This document shows positions 44,369 to 53,938 of a stretch of 64,000 nt of DNA, piece by piece. The stretch covers positions 6,820,001-6,884,000 of the forward strand of contig NZ_CP172346.1 in assembly GCF_044336245.1 (NCBI RefSeq). Reading direction: 5' to 3'. The position numbers were made by a program, and so were the translations under genes. The notes under the pieces were generated by a model. The model was not told the DNA's origin. It did not search any database and saw only the letters and a list, made by a program, of their open reading frames with translations. Origin of the DNA: Schlesneria sphaerica (GTDB taxonomy: Bacteria; Planctomycetota; Planctomycetia; Planctomycetales; Planctomycetaceae). Position 1 is the stretch's first letter. Each line of letters opens with the position of its first letter.

Positions 44369-44951
44369 AAAAGATTCCTGTTGCTCATTCGAGAAAACCG
44401 TTCGAGGTGGTGTGCCTCTGATGTTGACACTGAATCTTGTATCGCCCCCGGAAATGAAAAGCACCGGTGGTGACGTGCCGGTTCGGATTTTCTCTGGGCA
44501 GGCATGTCTGCGTGGGGACGACCGAAGAGCGACCTGATCGGCCCCAATGAGTGCGGCAAGGATGATACAGAACCGTCGGGGGAGGACGGCGCCGCAGGGG
44601 TGTCGCAACTTACGCCCGGACGATCTGCAGGAACTCTGCCCGTTTGCCGGGAGGGAGAGTTGCTCCGGCTTGGGCAGAATCTGCCGTTGGGGGCGTCAGG
44701 GGATGACATCACCGCAGGGCGAGAGACTAAACCGATGTTCTGGGAGGTTTGGGAAGTTTGTCGCCTTTTTCACGATTGTAGGAAAACTACGTGACTTACC
44801 GGTTTTTCGCTCAACCAGCGCACGTCCCTTTTCCGAAAACAACAGATAACCGCTAGAGGCGGAATATCCGTCAGGGTCTGACATGCACCGGACTTGATGG
44901 TTAAAGCGGTTTACAAGGGCAGGTTTTCGCAGCAGGACGCTGGAGCAACCG
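44369..44951. other. Divergent intergenic region, 583 nt
   Basis: It separates the minus-strand glycan operon from the plus-strand beta-helix gene, so both promoters should be here. Nested inverted repeats occur (TGCGGC...GCCGCA around CCGTC...GACGG, near 44551-44597). Short overlapping frames on both strands have no recognisable similarity. A GGAG (44942-44945) 6 nt before 44952 is the ribosome-binding site of the beta-helix gene. Confidence 0.45.
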
Positions 44952-47900
44952 ATGAATCTTTCAGTAAGACGGTGTCTATTGGGCTTGGTTGCCTGGGCAA
45001 CTATGTTCGGAATAACTCGGGCTCAGGCGCAAGAGCCAGTTGGCACCGTGCAACTTGGTCCGCCAGCTTATGAGGGTGGGCAGGGAGTCCCCGATGGGGC
45101 AATCCCGTTCGATCAGTATGGATCCGAGCCGCTTCCTAGCGGATCCGGGTCCCTGTACGGGATGACCCGAGTCGATCGGGTGTTCGCGCCTCGGGTGAAC
45201 ATCGATTCTCGCGGCGGCAGCCTGTACGGTTACGATGCGGGTTACTCGAACATCGGGGTGTTCGTCCCCTATAAGATCGAAGACAACGCCCTGGTCTTCG
45301 TTCACGGGATGGGTATGGTCACCTACGATAGTCGCGGCGGCGGTACGGTCGGTACCGGCTGGCGATACTACATGGAGGGGATTGACCGCATTGCGGGTCT
45401 CTCTGTGTGGTTCGACTTTGACAACGGCCACGCCAAGCCGTATCAGCAGGTCGGCCTCAGCTTTGAATCGCTTGGTCGCTACGTCGACTATCGCGTTAAC
45501 GGATACATTCCGTTCAGCAACGCTGACCATGTTCTTTATAGTCAACTTTCTCCCCAGGCCGTGCTTTACGGCAGCGGGATCGGTTTGATTCGTAACAACA
45601 CGGTCGAACAGTCCTACACCGGTCTGGACGCCGAGACCGGCGGTCCAATGCCGTATCTGGGTCGCTACGGACTGAACGCCTACATCGGTGCTTACTACTT
45701 TACCGGCAACGGATACAAGGGTGGCAACTTCACCGGGGTCAGCGGCCGGTTCATGGCTCAGATCAATGAAGACGTCCAGTTCGGCGTGCAAGTGACGAAC
45801 GACCATGTCTTCGGACTGAACACTCAGTTCCAGGTCTTCATGAATCTGCCTGACGGCAAGCCAGGTCGCTGGTTGCGAAACCTCCGCGTCCATGACCGAA
45901 TGGTCCAGAACGTGTTCCGCCAGAACCGCGTGATGGCCAAAGTCGACAGCTATCAGACAATTGACGTTGCCATCAATCCCGAAACCAATGCACCTTACTT
46001 CGTGGCCAACATCGACCCGAATCTCGGGTTCGGTGGAAACGGTCAGATCACCAATCCGTTTAACAGCATCGCTCAGTACGAATCGCTCACGGAAGCTCAA
46101 CGACGTCAGTACGACATCGTCCTGGTCCGACCTCGAACCGACTCGTCCAACACCAACCTCGACACTGCTTCGACGATGGAACTGTTTGATGGTCAGCGTT
46201 TGCTGAGCACTTCGGTTGCACACAGCTTCACCACAGCCAACCTGCCCGGCCAGAACCTGGTATTGCCCGGATTCACCGGTGGATCGGCTCCCAAGCTGTT
46301 TAACAGCAGTGGCGGCGACGTGATCACCCTGGTGGGTGGAAACACCCGCATGATCGAAGTCTCGGGCTTTGACATCGATGGCAGTGGGACCGGTAACGGC
46401 ATTCGCGGTAACAACAACCGTGCTGTGAACATCAACCGCAACAACATCCACGACGGCTTGAACGGTGTGCTGCTGACGAACCTTTCCGGTTCGATCGCCG
46501 ACGGGGCCGAATCCCAGTTCCTCGCGAACACCGTGACGAACAACGTCAGCAACGGTATCAGCGTGCTGAACACCGGCTCGCCTCCTTTCGTGCCACCGCT
46601 TGACGTCATCGTTCAAGGGAACGAATTCACGAGCAACGGGAATGACGGATTGCGACTCGAAGCTCGCGCCGGTGCAACAATTGGCGGGATTATCGGTGGT
46701 ACAAATGTCGCCGCGACAGACACCACTCCAGCGATTACTCGCTCCAATACGTTCGACAGCAACGGTGGCAACGGTCTGAACCTGCTGGCCAATGGCGGCA
46801 CCCTGCTGTTCAAGTCGCCACCAGTGACTCCTGTGCCGAATGCTCCACCCTATATTCCTCAGTTCGGCGTACCGAACGATGCATACGGCATCTACAACAA
46901 TATCTTCACGAACAACACGCTGGATGGTTTGCACATCGAAACCACGAACAACTCCATCGCTCGCATCAACGTCACCAACAACAGCTTTGGTCTGGATTCG
47001 TCGACCACCAGTGGCAACAAGCGATACGGTCTGGGTCTGTTGTCTGACAGTGGTGTGACCGAGATTTCGATCGGTGGTGCCCTGATCGAGAATCCTGACG
47101 GGACGTTCTACAACCCCGGGAACACCTTTGACTACAACTCTGTTTCGGCGATCAACCTGGCTGTCGGCGGGACTGCCGCTCTGTCCTACGACATCATTAA
47201 CAACACTATCACCAACGGAGCGACTTCGACTGTCGCCGCCCCACGTGATTCGTTCGAATTCTTCTTCAATGGCACAAGCGGGTCCAGCCCCTTCACCATC
47301 ACGAACAAGTCCGATCCTGGAATCGAGATCACCAGTGTGATCTGGAACCTGGCAGGTACACCTGCGACGATCGCAGCCACCGGTCAGGGACCCAATGGAA
47401 CTGTGAACCCAGTCGTCCTTCAGCCGATCAGCGATTCCCTGCTGACTTCGCTGAACGGGCTGGCTGTCACCCCGGGATCTTCACCACTGCTGATTACCGG
47501 ACTGAACGCTCCTGCTACCAATGCCAATTCCGGGATGGCCGCTGGCAGTCAGTTGATCCCGCTGGGCTTCACCGACTTCGATCCAAACGAAGTCTTCAGT
47601 GCCACGGCTCGACTGGAACTCGCCTCGGGCAGCTCGCCGCTGACCTCGGCCGCGACGAACGGTTCATCCATCACGGTGAACTTCAGCAATGGATTGTCGT
47701 CAACGCAGCGAGTCACACAGCTCAATACAACCAGCGACGCGGTTTCGGCCACGGGTGACGTTTTCGGTGCATCGATTCCCGGCTTCGGCAATGGCCAGGA
47801 CGGAATCCACATCGCCTCGTCCGGTGCCTCGGTCGTGAATTCGGCTAACATCCTCAACAATACGGTCACGGGTTACGGTGGCTACGGTATCCGGGTCGAA

Positions 47901-50552
47901 ACCTCGGGGACCTCGACATCCAACAACCTGCTGATCCGCAACAACGAGATCTCGAACAACGGTACGGGAATCACAGGCGCTGGTATCTCTGCCTTCACCG
48001 GTGGTGGACTGGCCCTGGAACGACATGACAGCTCGACGCTCAACGCGATCATCGATGCCAACATCATTTCCTCGAACTTCAATGATGGAATCTCGTTGCG
48101 GTCCGACGGAACGTCAACAGGCGGGATGACCGTCGTGTCTCGTGACAATGACGTCCTGAACAACGCAGGGAACGGTCTGCAGATCTCGACAGGCGGTAAC
48201 GCTCGGTTGAACTTCACCTCGCAGCGCGACGACTACAGCGGAAACGGTGCTGGTTCGGGTAACAACATCGACACGACCGGTGGCGATAACATGGCCTTTG
48301 TCAGCAATGGAAACTCAGTCCTGGACGTCACACTCCAGAACGTGTTCTCCAACAGCTCATCAAGCACAGGTCAAACTTCGAATGGAGCTCTTACCGGCAA
48401 CGGTCTGTCCGGAACGACCAACGACAGCAGTACCCTTAACCTGCTGGTCACGGGAAGTTCATTATCGAACAACCGCCTCAACGGTATTGTCCTGAACAGC
48501 AACGGCCGGTCGTACATGCATGCCAGCATCTACGATACTCTGATGAACAGCAATAACGAGAACGGTATTCTGTTCAACCGGTCGTCTGCTTCGCTGGTTC
48601 GGGCCAATATCGTCAACAGCTCGATGCAGGCAAACCTAGTGAATGGTTTTAACTTCCACGGACTTGGCTCTGATCCGCAGGATCCGAATCAGATGTTCGC
48701 GGGGCCTAACCGGATTAACCTGATCCAGTCTTCATTGAACAACAATGGTATCAACGGAGTTGGCCAGGGTGCACGAGTCGACCTGTTGGGTGATTCGCAA
48801 CTGGTACTGAATGCCACTGCCACCACGTTCAACAACAATGCTCAGAACGGCCTTCGCGTCGACATTACCCCAGGTGCTGAATTCGGATACTCACTTGGCG
48901 GCGAACGTTCCACCTTCGATAACGTCAGTTTCAACAACAACGGATCGAACGGGATCTTCGTGACAAGCGAAATTACACGAACCCAGCCAGGCAATCCCTG
49001 GATGCCTTACGACGCACCCTCCCGCACCTACATGCAGGTCAGTGCCAACACGGGTAGCAGCACGATCAGCAACAACGGGCTGAATGGTATTCTGGCTCAG
49101 TACACGGGTGGAAGCCACGACATCCTGGTGACCGGTGACACTTTAAATGCGACACCTCAGTTTGGGACCTTCATCCAGTCCAACGGAGAAGACGGTATTC
49201 ACTCTGAAGCGGGAATCGCGGCTGACGTGACCTTGGGTGTCGACGGAGTCATCGTCGGTGGTCCGACAGTTGCTGATGGCAACGGCGGAGACGGTATCGA
49301 CTTCCAGGTTCAGAGCACGATGCGGATTGTGGACGGTGCCACAACCGAAGACTGGATCTTCAACGCAGCTGGAGTCGGGACACTCAACGTCGACAATTCT
49401 CTGATTCAGAACAACTCAGGTCACGGGATCAGCCTTGTCGGAAACGCACTCGCCTTCAATGGTTATAACCCAGACGGCACGTTCGCGACCCGAATCCAGA
49501 ATAACCAGGGAGACGGGTGGGGTCAGTTGAATGCGAGCATCACCAATTCGTCGATCGTTGAGAATCAGTTGAATGGAGTGAACATCGACTTGCAGGGACG
49601 ATTGGGACTGCGTGGTGCTGAAAATGCGATTACGCTGAGCGGGAATAACATCTCCAATAACGCTGGATTTGGTGTCTTCCTCGAACAGAATGCCGCGTTG
49701 CAGTACCGAGGTTCCGGCACGGTCAACGATCTGTTCAGGGTTGTCGAATTCTTCGGGCCTCAGCCGACCGACCCAGAAACGCCGTTCAATCCTAACGACT
49801 TGATTAATCGCGCTTTTGATTGGAATACGGGAGACAACGCTCCGATCTTCAACAGTGGAGTCATGAGCGGCTTCATGAATCTGATCACTTACAACAACAC
49901 GAATCTGGTCATGACCGATAACACGATCCAGTTCAATGGGCGTGGTGGAGACCTGCAGGCCGGTGACGGGGTATTCCTGCGAGTGAGTACCAACTCGTAT
50001 CTGGGGGCTGATATTCGTAACAACAACATGACAGGTAACCTGGCGAACGACCTTCACATCGAATCGTTCCTCGCCTACAACCCTGCCACGGGAGTTGCGC
50101 CACAGCCGACAGGCAGCGTGGCCAATACAGATGACCCAGATATTGTCGTCCTCGATGACACCGCACAGATGGACCTTCGGTTCACTGGGAACATTGGCAA
50201 CACGATCAACATCGTGAACCCATCGGTGAACGGAGCGACTAACGGGTCTTTGCCAGGGAATACGACGCCGAACGGAGCGTACTATCAGGCTGACCCACTC
50301 AAGAGCAACTTTGGCTACCTGAACCCCAACCCCCGTCTGGTACAATTGTTCCAGGTGGAGAATGGTCCTGCACTGAACTCGACGAACTTCTTCAATCAGA
50401 ATGGGACCACTCAGAATCTGGTGGACGAGTTCTACTTCAGCAGCTGGTTCATCAGCGATGGGCCATCGCCTGTGTTCCCGAACCCAGATTTCCCACAAAC
50501 TTACTACGAGCAAGCGGGGAATCCATTTACCGGCACCCCAATGTTCCCATAG
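44952..50552 (+). CDS. Giant inverse-autotransporter-like beta-helix surface protein
   Basis: 1866 residues, ATG with GGAG 6 nt upstream. A signal peptide (about 1-26, ending AQAQ) is followed by a region (about 60-310) with regularly alternating, aromatic- and Gly-rich strands ('GVFVPYKIEDNALVFVHG', 'VSGRFMAQINEDVQFGVQVT'). This resembles the N-terminal beta-barrel of inverse autotransporters (intimin/invasin class). From about 380 to 1750 the protein is a long array of Asn/Gly-rich turns ('NNSTS.NG', 'NGGNGLNLLAN'), the signature of right-handed parallel beta-helix (PbH1/NosD-like) repeats, with many 'NN.I..N...GI' rungs. Classical inverse autotransporters carry Ig-like passengers instead, so a beta-helix passenger is unusual. 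It is probably an outer-membrane-anchored adhesin or glycan-binding stalk. A strong terminator follows. Confidence 0.85.
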   Translation: MNLSVRRCLLGLVAWATMFGITRAQAQEPVGTVQLGPPAYEGGQGVPDGAIPFDQYGSEPLPSGSGSLYGMTRVDRVFAPRVNIDSRGGSLYGYDAGYSNIGVFVPYKIEDNALVFVHGMGMVTYDSRGGGTVGTGWRYYMEGIDRIAGLSVWFDFDNGHAKPYQQVGLSFESLGRYVDYRVNGYIPFSNADHVLYSQLSPQAVLYGSGIGLIRNNTVEQSYTGLDAETGGPMPYLGRYGLNAYIGAYYFTGNGYKGGNFTGVSGRFMAQINEDVQFGVQVTNDHVFGLNTQFQVFMNLPDGKPGRWLRNLRVHDRMVQNVFRQNRVMAKVDSYQTIDVAINPETNAPYFVANIDPNLGFGGNGQITNPFNSIAQYESLTEAQRRQYDIVLVRPRTDSSNTNLDTASTMELFDGQRLLSTSVAHSFTTANLPGQNLVLPGFTGGSAPKLFNSSGGDVITLVGGNTRMIEVSGFDIDGSGTGNGIRGNNNRAVNINRNNIHDGLNGVLLTNLSGSIADGAESQFLANTVTNNVSNGISVLNTGSPPFVPPLDVIVQGNEFTSNGNDGLRLEARAGATIGGIIGGTNVAATDTTPAITRSNTFDSNGGNGLNLLANGGTLLFKSPPVTPVPNAPPYIPQFGVPNDAYGIYNNIFTNNTLDGLHIETTNNSIARINVTNNSFGLDSSTTSGNKRYGLGLLSDSGVTEISIGGALIENPDGTFYNPGNTFDYNSVSAINLAVGGTAALSYDIINNTITNGATSTVAAPRDSFEFFFNGTSGSSPFTITNKSDPGIEITSVIWNLAGTPATIAATGQGPNGTVNPVVLQPISDSLLTSLNGLAVTPGSSPLLITGLNAPATNANSGMAAGSQLIPLGFTDFDPNEVFSATARLELASGSSPLTSAATNGSSITVNFSNGLSSTQRVTQLNTTSDAVSATGDVFGASIPGFGNGQDGIHIASSGASVVNSANILNNTVTGYGGYGIRVETSGTSTSNNLLIRNNEISNNGTGITGAGISAFTGGGLALERHDSSTLNAIIDANIISSNFNDGISLRSDGTSTGGMTVVSRDNDVLNNAGNGLQISTGGNARLNFTSQRDDYSGNGAGSGNNIDTTGGDNMAFVSNGNSVLDVTLQNVFSNSSSSTGQTSNGALTGNGLSGTTNDSSTLNLLVTGSSLSNNRLNGIVLNSNGRSYMHASIYDTLMNSNNENGILFNRSSASLVRANIVNSSMQANLVNGFNFHGLGSDPQDPNQMFAGPNRINLIQSSLNNNGINGVGQGARVDLLGDSQLVLNATATTFNNNAQNGLRVDITPGAEFGYSLGGERSTFDNVSFNNNGSNGIFVTSEITRTQPGNPWMPYDAPSRTYMQVSANTGSSTISNNGLNGILAQYTGGSHDILVTGDTLNATPQFGTFIQSNGEDGIHSEAGIAADVTLGVDGVIVGGPTVADGNGGDGIDFQVQSTMRIVDGATTEDWIFNAAGVGTLNVDNSLIQNNSGHGISLVGNALAFNGYNPDGTFATRIQNNQGDGWGQLNASITNSSIVENQLNGVNIDLQGRLGLRGAENAITLSGNNISNNAGFGVFLEQNAALQYRGSGTVNDLFRVVEFFGPQPTDPETPFNPNDLINRAFDWNTGDNAPIFNSGVMSGFMNLITYNNTNLVMTDNTIQFNGRGGDLQAGDGVFLRVSTNSYLGADIRNNNMTGNLANDLHIESFLAYNPATGVAPQPTGSVANTDDPDIVVLDDTAQMDLRFTGNIGNTINIVNPSVNGATNGSLPGNTTPNGAYYQADPLKSNFGYLNPNPRLVQLFQVENGPALNSTNFFNQNGTTQNLVDEFYFSSWFISDGPSPVFPNPDFPQTYYEQAGNPFTGTPMFP

Positions 50553-50582
50553 TCGTTGGGTGAATTGCTGAAAGTACACTTG

Positions 50583-50614
50583 GAGCCGTCCCTGTTATCG
50601 GGGACGGCTCTTTT
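50583..50614 (+). terminator. Rho-independent terminator after the beta-helix gene
   Basis: A 10-bp perfect stem (50583-50592 with 50601-50610), an 8-nt loop, then TTTT. It lies 30 nt after the stop. Confidence 0.9.
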
Positions 50615-51400
50615 GCTTTGGTGTTCGCGATCTATCTTCTGAGACCGGGCCTACCGAACTCGCCAGGGAATGCAGCTCGACTACGAGGTCAACGGAAGGT
50701 CGCACCAAGTAGGGCCTTGAGGCGTCGGTCTGGCTCGAAGGGGCTCGTCGGCCTGACTGCTGCCGCTGCCCCACGCAGTGGCCAGCTCGTCGGGAGCTTC
50801 CACATCGTAGCAAACCTTTGCGACGGCAATTTCCTGCCATGGCGTGCCCGGCCCCCTGAACAGGTTGAGAATGAAGCCGAAAAGAATCGTCCGAGTCCCA
50901 GATATCAAACAGGGCGGATCTCGACATCTTAAGACCTGGCTGTTGTGGAAACGACGCAGAATTGACCTTGAAGCGTCTCCACGCAGAGCATCTTGAGCGG
51001 TACTTGTTCTTGCGACCGCATTCGGCCTCCCGCGCCGGGCATCAAAGAGGCCCGCTTCGAGCTGCGAAAGATGATCTGACTTTCGAACTCAACAACGCAC
51101 ACGCAGCGCTTGGTCGACACGCCTCTGTCGCCGCGGCGGAGGGAATCCAGAACCAAATTCCGGACTTCTGGGCGTTCACTGGGGGGGGCGATTGTTGACC
51201 ATGCGACTCGACCCAGGAGCGGGGCAGGCTTGAACGCGGCAACGGTACCCAAGCCGTTTGGGAACAAGTACCCGTCATCACCTATGTCACGGGCGAGTTG
51301 CATTCCCTGTCTGTGGCTGGCACTGTCCGACGAGCTCTCGGTCTCTGCTTACGGACGATTGGTGCCTCGCAGCAAAGGGCATGTTCCGGACAAATCAGGA
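50615..51400. pseudogene. Gene-poor 0.8-kb stretch with a possible degraded DUF1559-type remnant
   Basis: Several short frames overlap on both strands and none looks intact. On the minus strand around 50700-50830 one frame encodes 'CYDVEAPDELATAWGSG'. This resembles the 'VVEADDE.AV.WT.P' segment near the C-terminus of planctomycete DUF1559 (prepilin-like, H-X9-DG) proteins, but without the rest of the domain. A second minus frame (50929-51303) reads through without recognisable similarity. The region may be a decayed DUF1559 gene, but the match is short. Confidence 0.2.
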
Positions 51401-51442
51401 AAAGAAAAAGCACTGGCTGATCCAATTTGGTCAACCAGTGCT
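51401..51442 (-). terminator. Rho-independent terminator for the response-regulator gene
   Basis: Reading the minus strand, the stem 51435-51442 with 51409-51416 (8 bp, plus inner TGA/TCA and CCAA/TTGG pairings) is followed by a run TTTTTCTTTT (complement of 51400-51409). It lies about 70 nt beyond the stop of the receiver gene. Confidence 0.8.
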
Positions 51443-51510
51443 CTAATAATTGGTCCGCAAGTAACGCCGCCAGGTCCATTCGGGGCCGCTGGCAGCGCGA
51501 GGGGTAGCTG

Positions 51511-51906
51511 TCAGACCGCCGATGCGTGGTTTCTCACGGTTTCGTTGGTGAATTGCACGACCGCAGCGGGGTCGAGAGGTTTCGAGAAGACTCGAGGGAC
51601 CTTGTGGGCAAAGACCAGACGATCCGCTTCGCTCTGCATGGCCTCAGGGCAGCAGACCACGATCGGAGTTTCCGTTAATCGCAAGTCTTCCCGTACGTGC
51701 CGACAGAATTCGGTGCCGGTCATGGCAGGAAGTTCCAGGTCAGCGATGATCAGATCAAATCGCTGCCGTGCGGCGAGAATAGCTGCCTGCTCACCGTCAT
51801 GTGCAACAAAGACAGAGTATCCAGCCCCCTCAAGATGATTTCTTAAAGATTGAGACATGGCCCGATTGCTCTCGGCAATCAGGATCGAACGGCGTCGGTG
51901 CGACAT
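51511..51906 (-). CDS. Single-domain response regulator with one missing acidic residue
   Basis: 131 residues from the ATG at 51906 (MSHRRRSILIAESN...). CheY-like receiver fold: the first acidic cluster reads AESN where AxDD/DN is usual, so one Mg-binding acid is Ser. The phosphoacceptor Asp is in LIIADLELPAMTG (about residue 56), the T/S switch position is Cys in 'IVVCCPEA', and the conserved Lys is in RVFSKPLDP (about 108). No output domain follows, so it would signal by protein contact or phosphorelay. The altered residues suggest weak or atypical phosphorylation. No histidine kinase is adjacent. A terminator follows. Confidence 0.86.
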   Translation of the reverse strand: MSHRRRSILIAESNRAMSQSLRNHLEGAGYSVFVAHDGEQAAILAARQRFDLIIADLELPAMTGTEFCRHVREDLRLTETPIVVCCPEAMQSEADRLVFAHKVPRVFSKPLDPAAVVQFTNETVRNHASAV

Positions 51907-52093
51907 ACAGTCTTTTCTGAAAGAGTTCCGACAAGGCAACAGCGTCTGTCAGTCAAAACTGACCCCGCGACGCATTCTCTCAACCGGCTTACGACCTCAC
52001 ACGTCGCAACTTGAGCGAAATGCTACCGGAATCAAAATCTTCTATTCGACCAGCCAACTTTAAGAATTGAATCAATTTGTCCGAAAGTGGTGT

Positions 52094-53713
52094 TCATACG
52101 CCCTTCGACGCTTCTTCCGCCATGTACATCTGCCGTAGTCGCCGAGTTGCTGCGCGCCTCATGACGCGAAACGTCACGAAATAGAGGACACGCATCACGT
52201 TACATAAACAGAGCAGCAAAAGTCGCGCAGGCGGTGAAGCCGTGGCGGCGACCCGGCGGCAGCTTTTTTGAAACGCCTGATTTCCTTCGATGGCGGGACT
52301 GAGCTGTTCGTGAACGATGCACCGGAGGAAATCTTGCGACCATCGCTCGACATAATCCTCGGGAAAGTCATTTCGAAATCGTTCCGATCGCATCCACTGT
52401 TTCGCTCGTTCCAGAATCCTCATCCCTTTCAGAGGATTGGATCGAGTCTCCTGCGACAAGCTTCCCGGATTGATCGTCCATTCCATGGCGGGGAATGGCC
52501 AGTAGCAGAAGCCATGGCGAAGTCCCAGCGTCTGGATGGCAAACGTGTCTCCCCACGACTCGAGTTCCTGCGGGCAGCCACCGATTTCAATCAGTGGAAT
52601 TCGCCGGAACAGCGTCGCGGCGGAGAGCGAATGGGTGGCGGGTTCCACCTCAAGCACTTCATGCAGGTAGCGTGACGGTTCCAGAAAGATTGCCTGATGA
52701 ATGTTCTTCAGTCCCGAAGTTCCCAGAGGTTGGCCCAGCGGATCGACGCTGACGAACTGACCACTGATGATTCCCGTTGAGGGGTACTGTTCCGCAAGCT
52801 GCATCGCCCCAGCGAAAAAGCCGGGCAGAATCCGGTCATCAGCGGCGCCACTGTAGACAAAGTCGCCTGTCGCCACTGTGATGGCTCGCTGAAACGATGC
52901 ATGAAACCCGAGGTTGCGTTCGTTCACCAGCAGGCGAATCTGAGGATACTTCTCAACCCAGGAGCGGATGATGGTCAGGCTGTCATCTGTCGAGCCGTCG
53001 TCGACGATGATGAATTCATCGGCGGGACGCGACTGAGTCAGCATCGCTTCGATCGCGCGAGAGATCGACCGACCGTGGTTGTAATTGCAGATAATCGTCG
53101 TCAGCGTGGGCGACCGAAGGGAGCTGCTCGGCTTCGCGTCCACGACCAATTCAGCACCACGAGAATCGGCAGGATTCGTACCCGCAGAACCTGCCGGACC
53201 TGACTGCCTGGGCGAACCGGTACGAAGACTTTCCAGAAATACTGTTGCTTCAGCCGCGTCATTCCCGTCCGGAGCCCAAGGTGCGAATTGGGCGTCCCCC
53301 GGAACGAAAGGTCCGTTCGTGGTCTCGTGAATCACCCCCCAATCGGATTCAACCAGGACCGTATGCCACGCATCACATGCCAGTCGGTAAAGGGAGGGAC
53401 GCCCCGTGCCGGGAGCACCCAGTGAGATCCGTTGTGTTTCCACCCCCTGATCATCGAAAAAGATGACCTGCAACAGACCTTCTACCACGTGAAATGACTC
53501 GCTCTTGTTACGATGACGGTGGACTCGCACGTAGGTGTCGCGGTCGAACAGGATGACCATTTCCTGAATGGGGTCATCGCTGGTTCGATGGAGGCAGATT
53601 CGCGAGCGTTTCAGGGGTGAGTCTGCAGCCAACTGGCGAAGTCGCTGGAGCGTTTCTGGCTCGACAACATAGATGTCCGAATCGGCCACGATGACGTTTT
53701 TGGGAGGACTCAC
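52094..53713 (-). CDS. WbuC-like cupin fused to a GT2 glycosyltransferase
   Basis: 539 residues, GTG start. The N-terminal part (about 1-160) follows the WbuC cupin metalloprotein pattern found in O-antigen clusters: 'SPLKRSRICLHRTSDDPIQEM', 'VRVHRHRNKSESFHVVEG' (His65, His67 and a nearby acid as likely metal ligands), and 'DAWHTVLVESDWGVIHE' (His117). A Ser/Gly/Pro-rich linker (about 165-200) leads to a family 2 glycosyltransferase domain (about 205-450). That domain has TTIICNYNHGRSISRAIEA, the nucleotide-binding VDDGSTDDS (Asp238-Asp239), and an acidic SGAADD metal site. The C-terminus (about 490-539) is basic and hydrophobic, possibly membrane-associating. WbuC function is uncertain; the fusion ties it to glycosyl transfer. 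Confidence 0.85.
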   Translation of the reverse strand: MSPPKNVIVADSDIYVVEPETLQRLRQLAADSPLKRSRICLHRTSDDPIQEMVILFDRDTYVRVHRHRNKSESFHVVEGLLQVIFFDDQGVETQRISLGAPGTGRPSLYRLACDAWHTVLVESDWGVIHETTNGPFVPGDAQFAPWAPDGNDAAEATVFLESLRTGSPRQSGPAGSAGTNPADSRGAELVVDAKPSSSLRSPTLTTIICNYNHGRSISRAIEAMLTQSRPADEFIIVDDGSTDDSLTIIRSWVEKYPQIRLLVNERNLGFHASFQRAITVATGDFVYSGAADDRILPGFFAGAMQLAEQYPSTGIISGQFVSVDPLGQPLGTSGLKNIHQAIFLEPSRYLHEVLEVEPATHSLSAATLFRRIPLIEIGGCPQELESWGDTFAIQTLGLRHGFCYWPFPAMEWTINPGSLSQETRSNPLKGMRILERAKQWMRSERFRNDFPEDYVERWSQDFLRCIVHEQLSPAIEGNQAFQKSCRRVAATASPPARLLLLCLCNVMRVLYFVTFRVMRRAATRRLRQMYMAEEASKGV

Positions 53714-53938
53714 GAAAAGCGATCTCGATAAGGAATAGTCTGGGGGCAGTCAGCGACACTGAGCCGGGAGAAGGGGCATCATGTCCAATCCGCCCACCTC
53801 CGAAAAGGTCTGCCGAGGAAAGTGAACCGAACTACTCGGGACCCTGCCTTCGAAAGTTTCAACTTGCTCGACAACTTCTCACTGAAACTCTCAGGAGCGC
53901 GAGGGTATCTGAACGAAGAGGGAACCGACTTGGACAGA

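Noticed and set aside
44976..46934. 652-codon open frame on the minus strand opposite the beta-helix gene
   Set aside because: It is exactly antisense to a strongly supported repetitive gene; Asn- and Gly-rich codons on the plus strand leave the reverse frame free of stops. No protein family is visible in the translation.
49416..50579. 387-codon minus-strand frame over the end of the beta-helix gene and its terminator
   Set aside because: Runs antisense to the gene and from inside its terminator stem region; no recognisable similarity.
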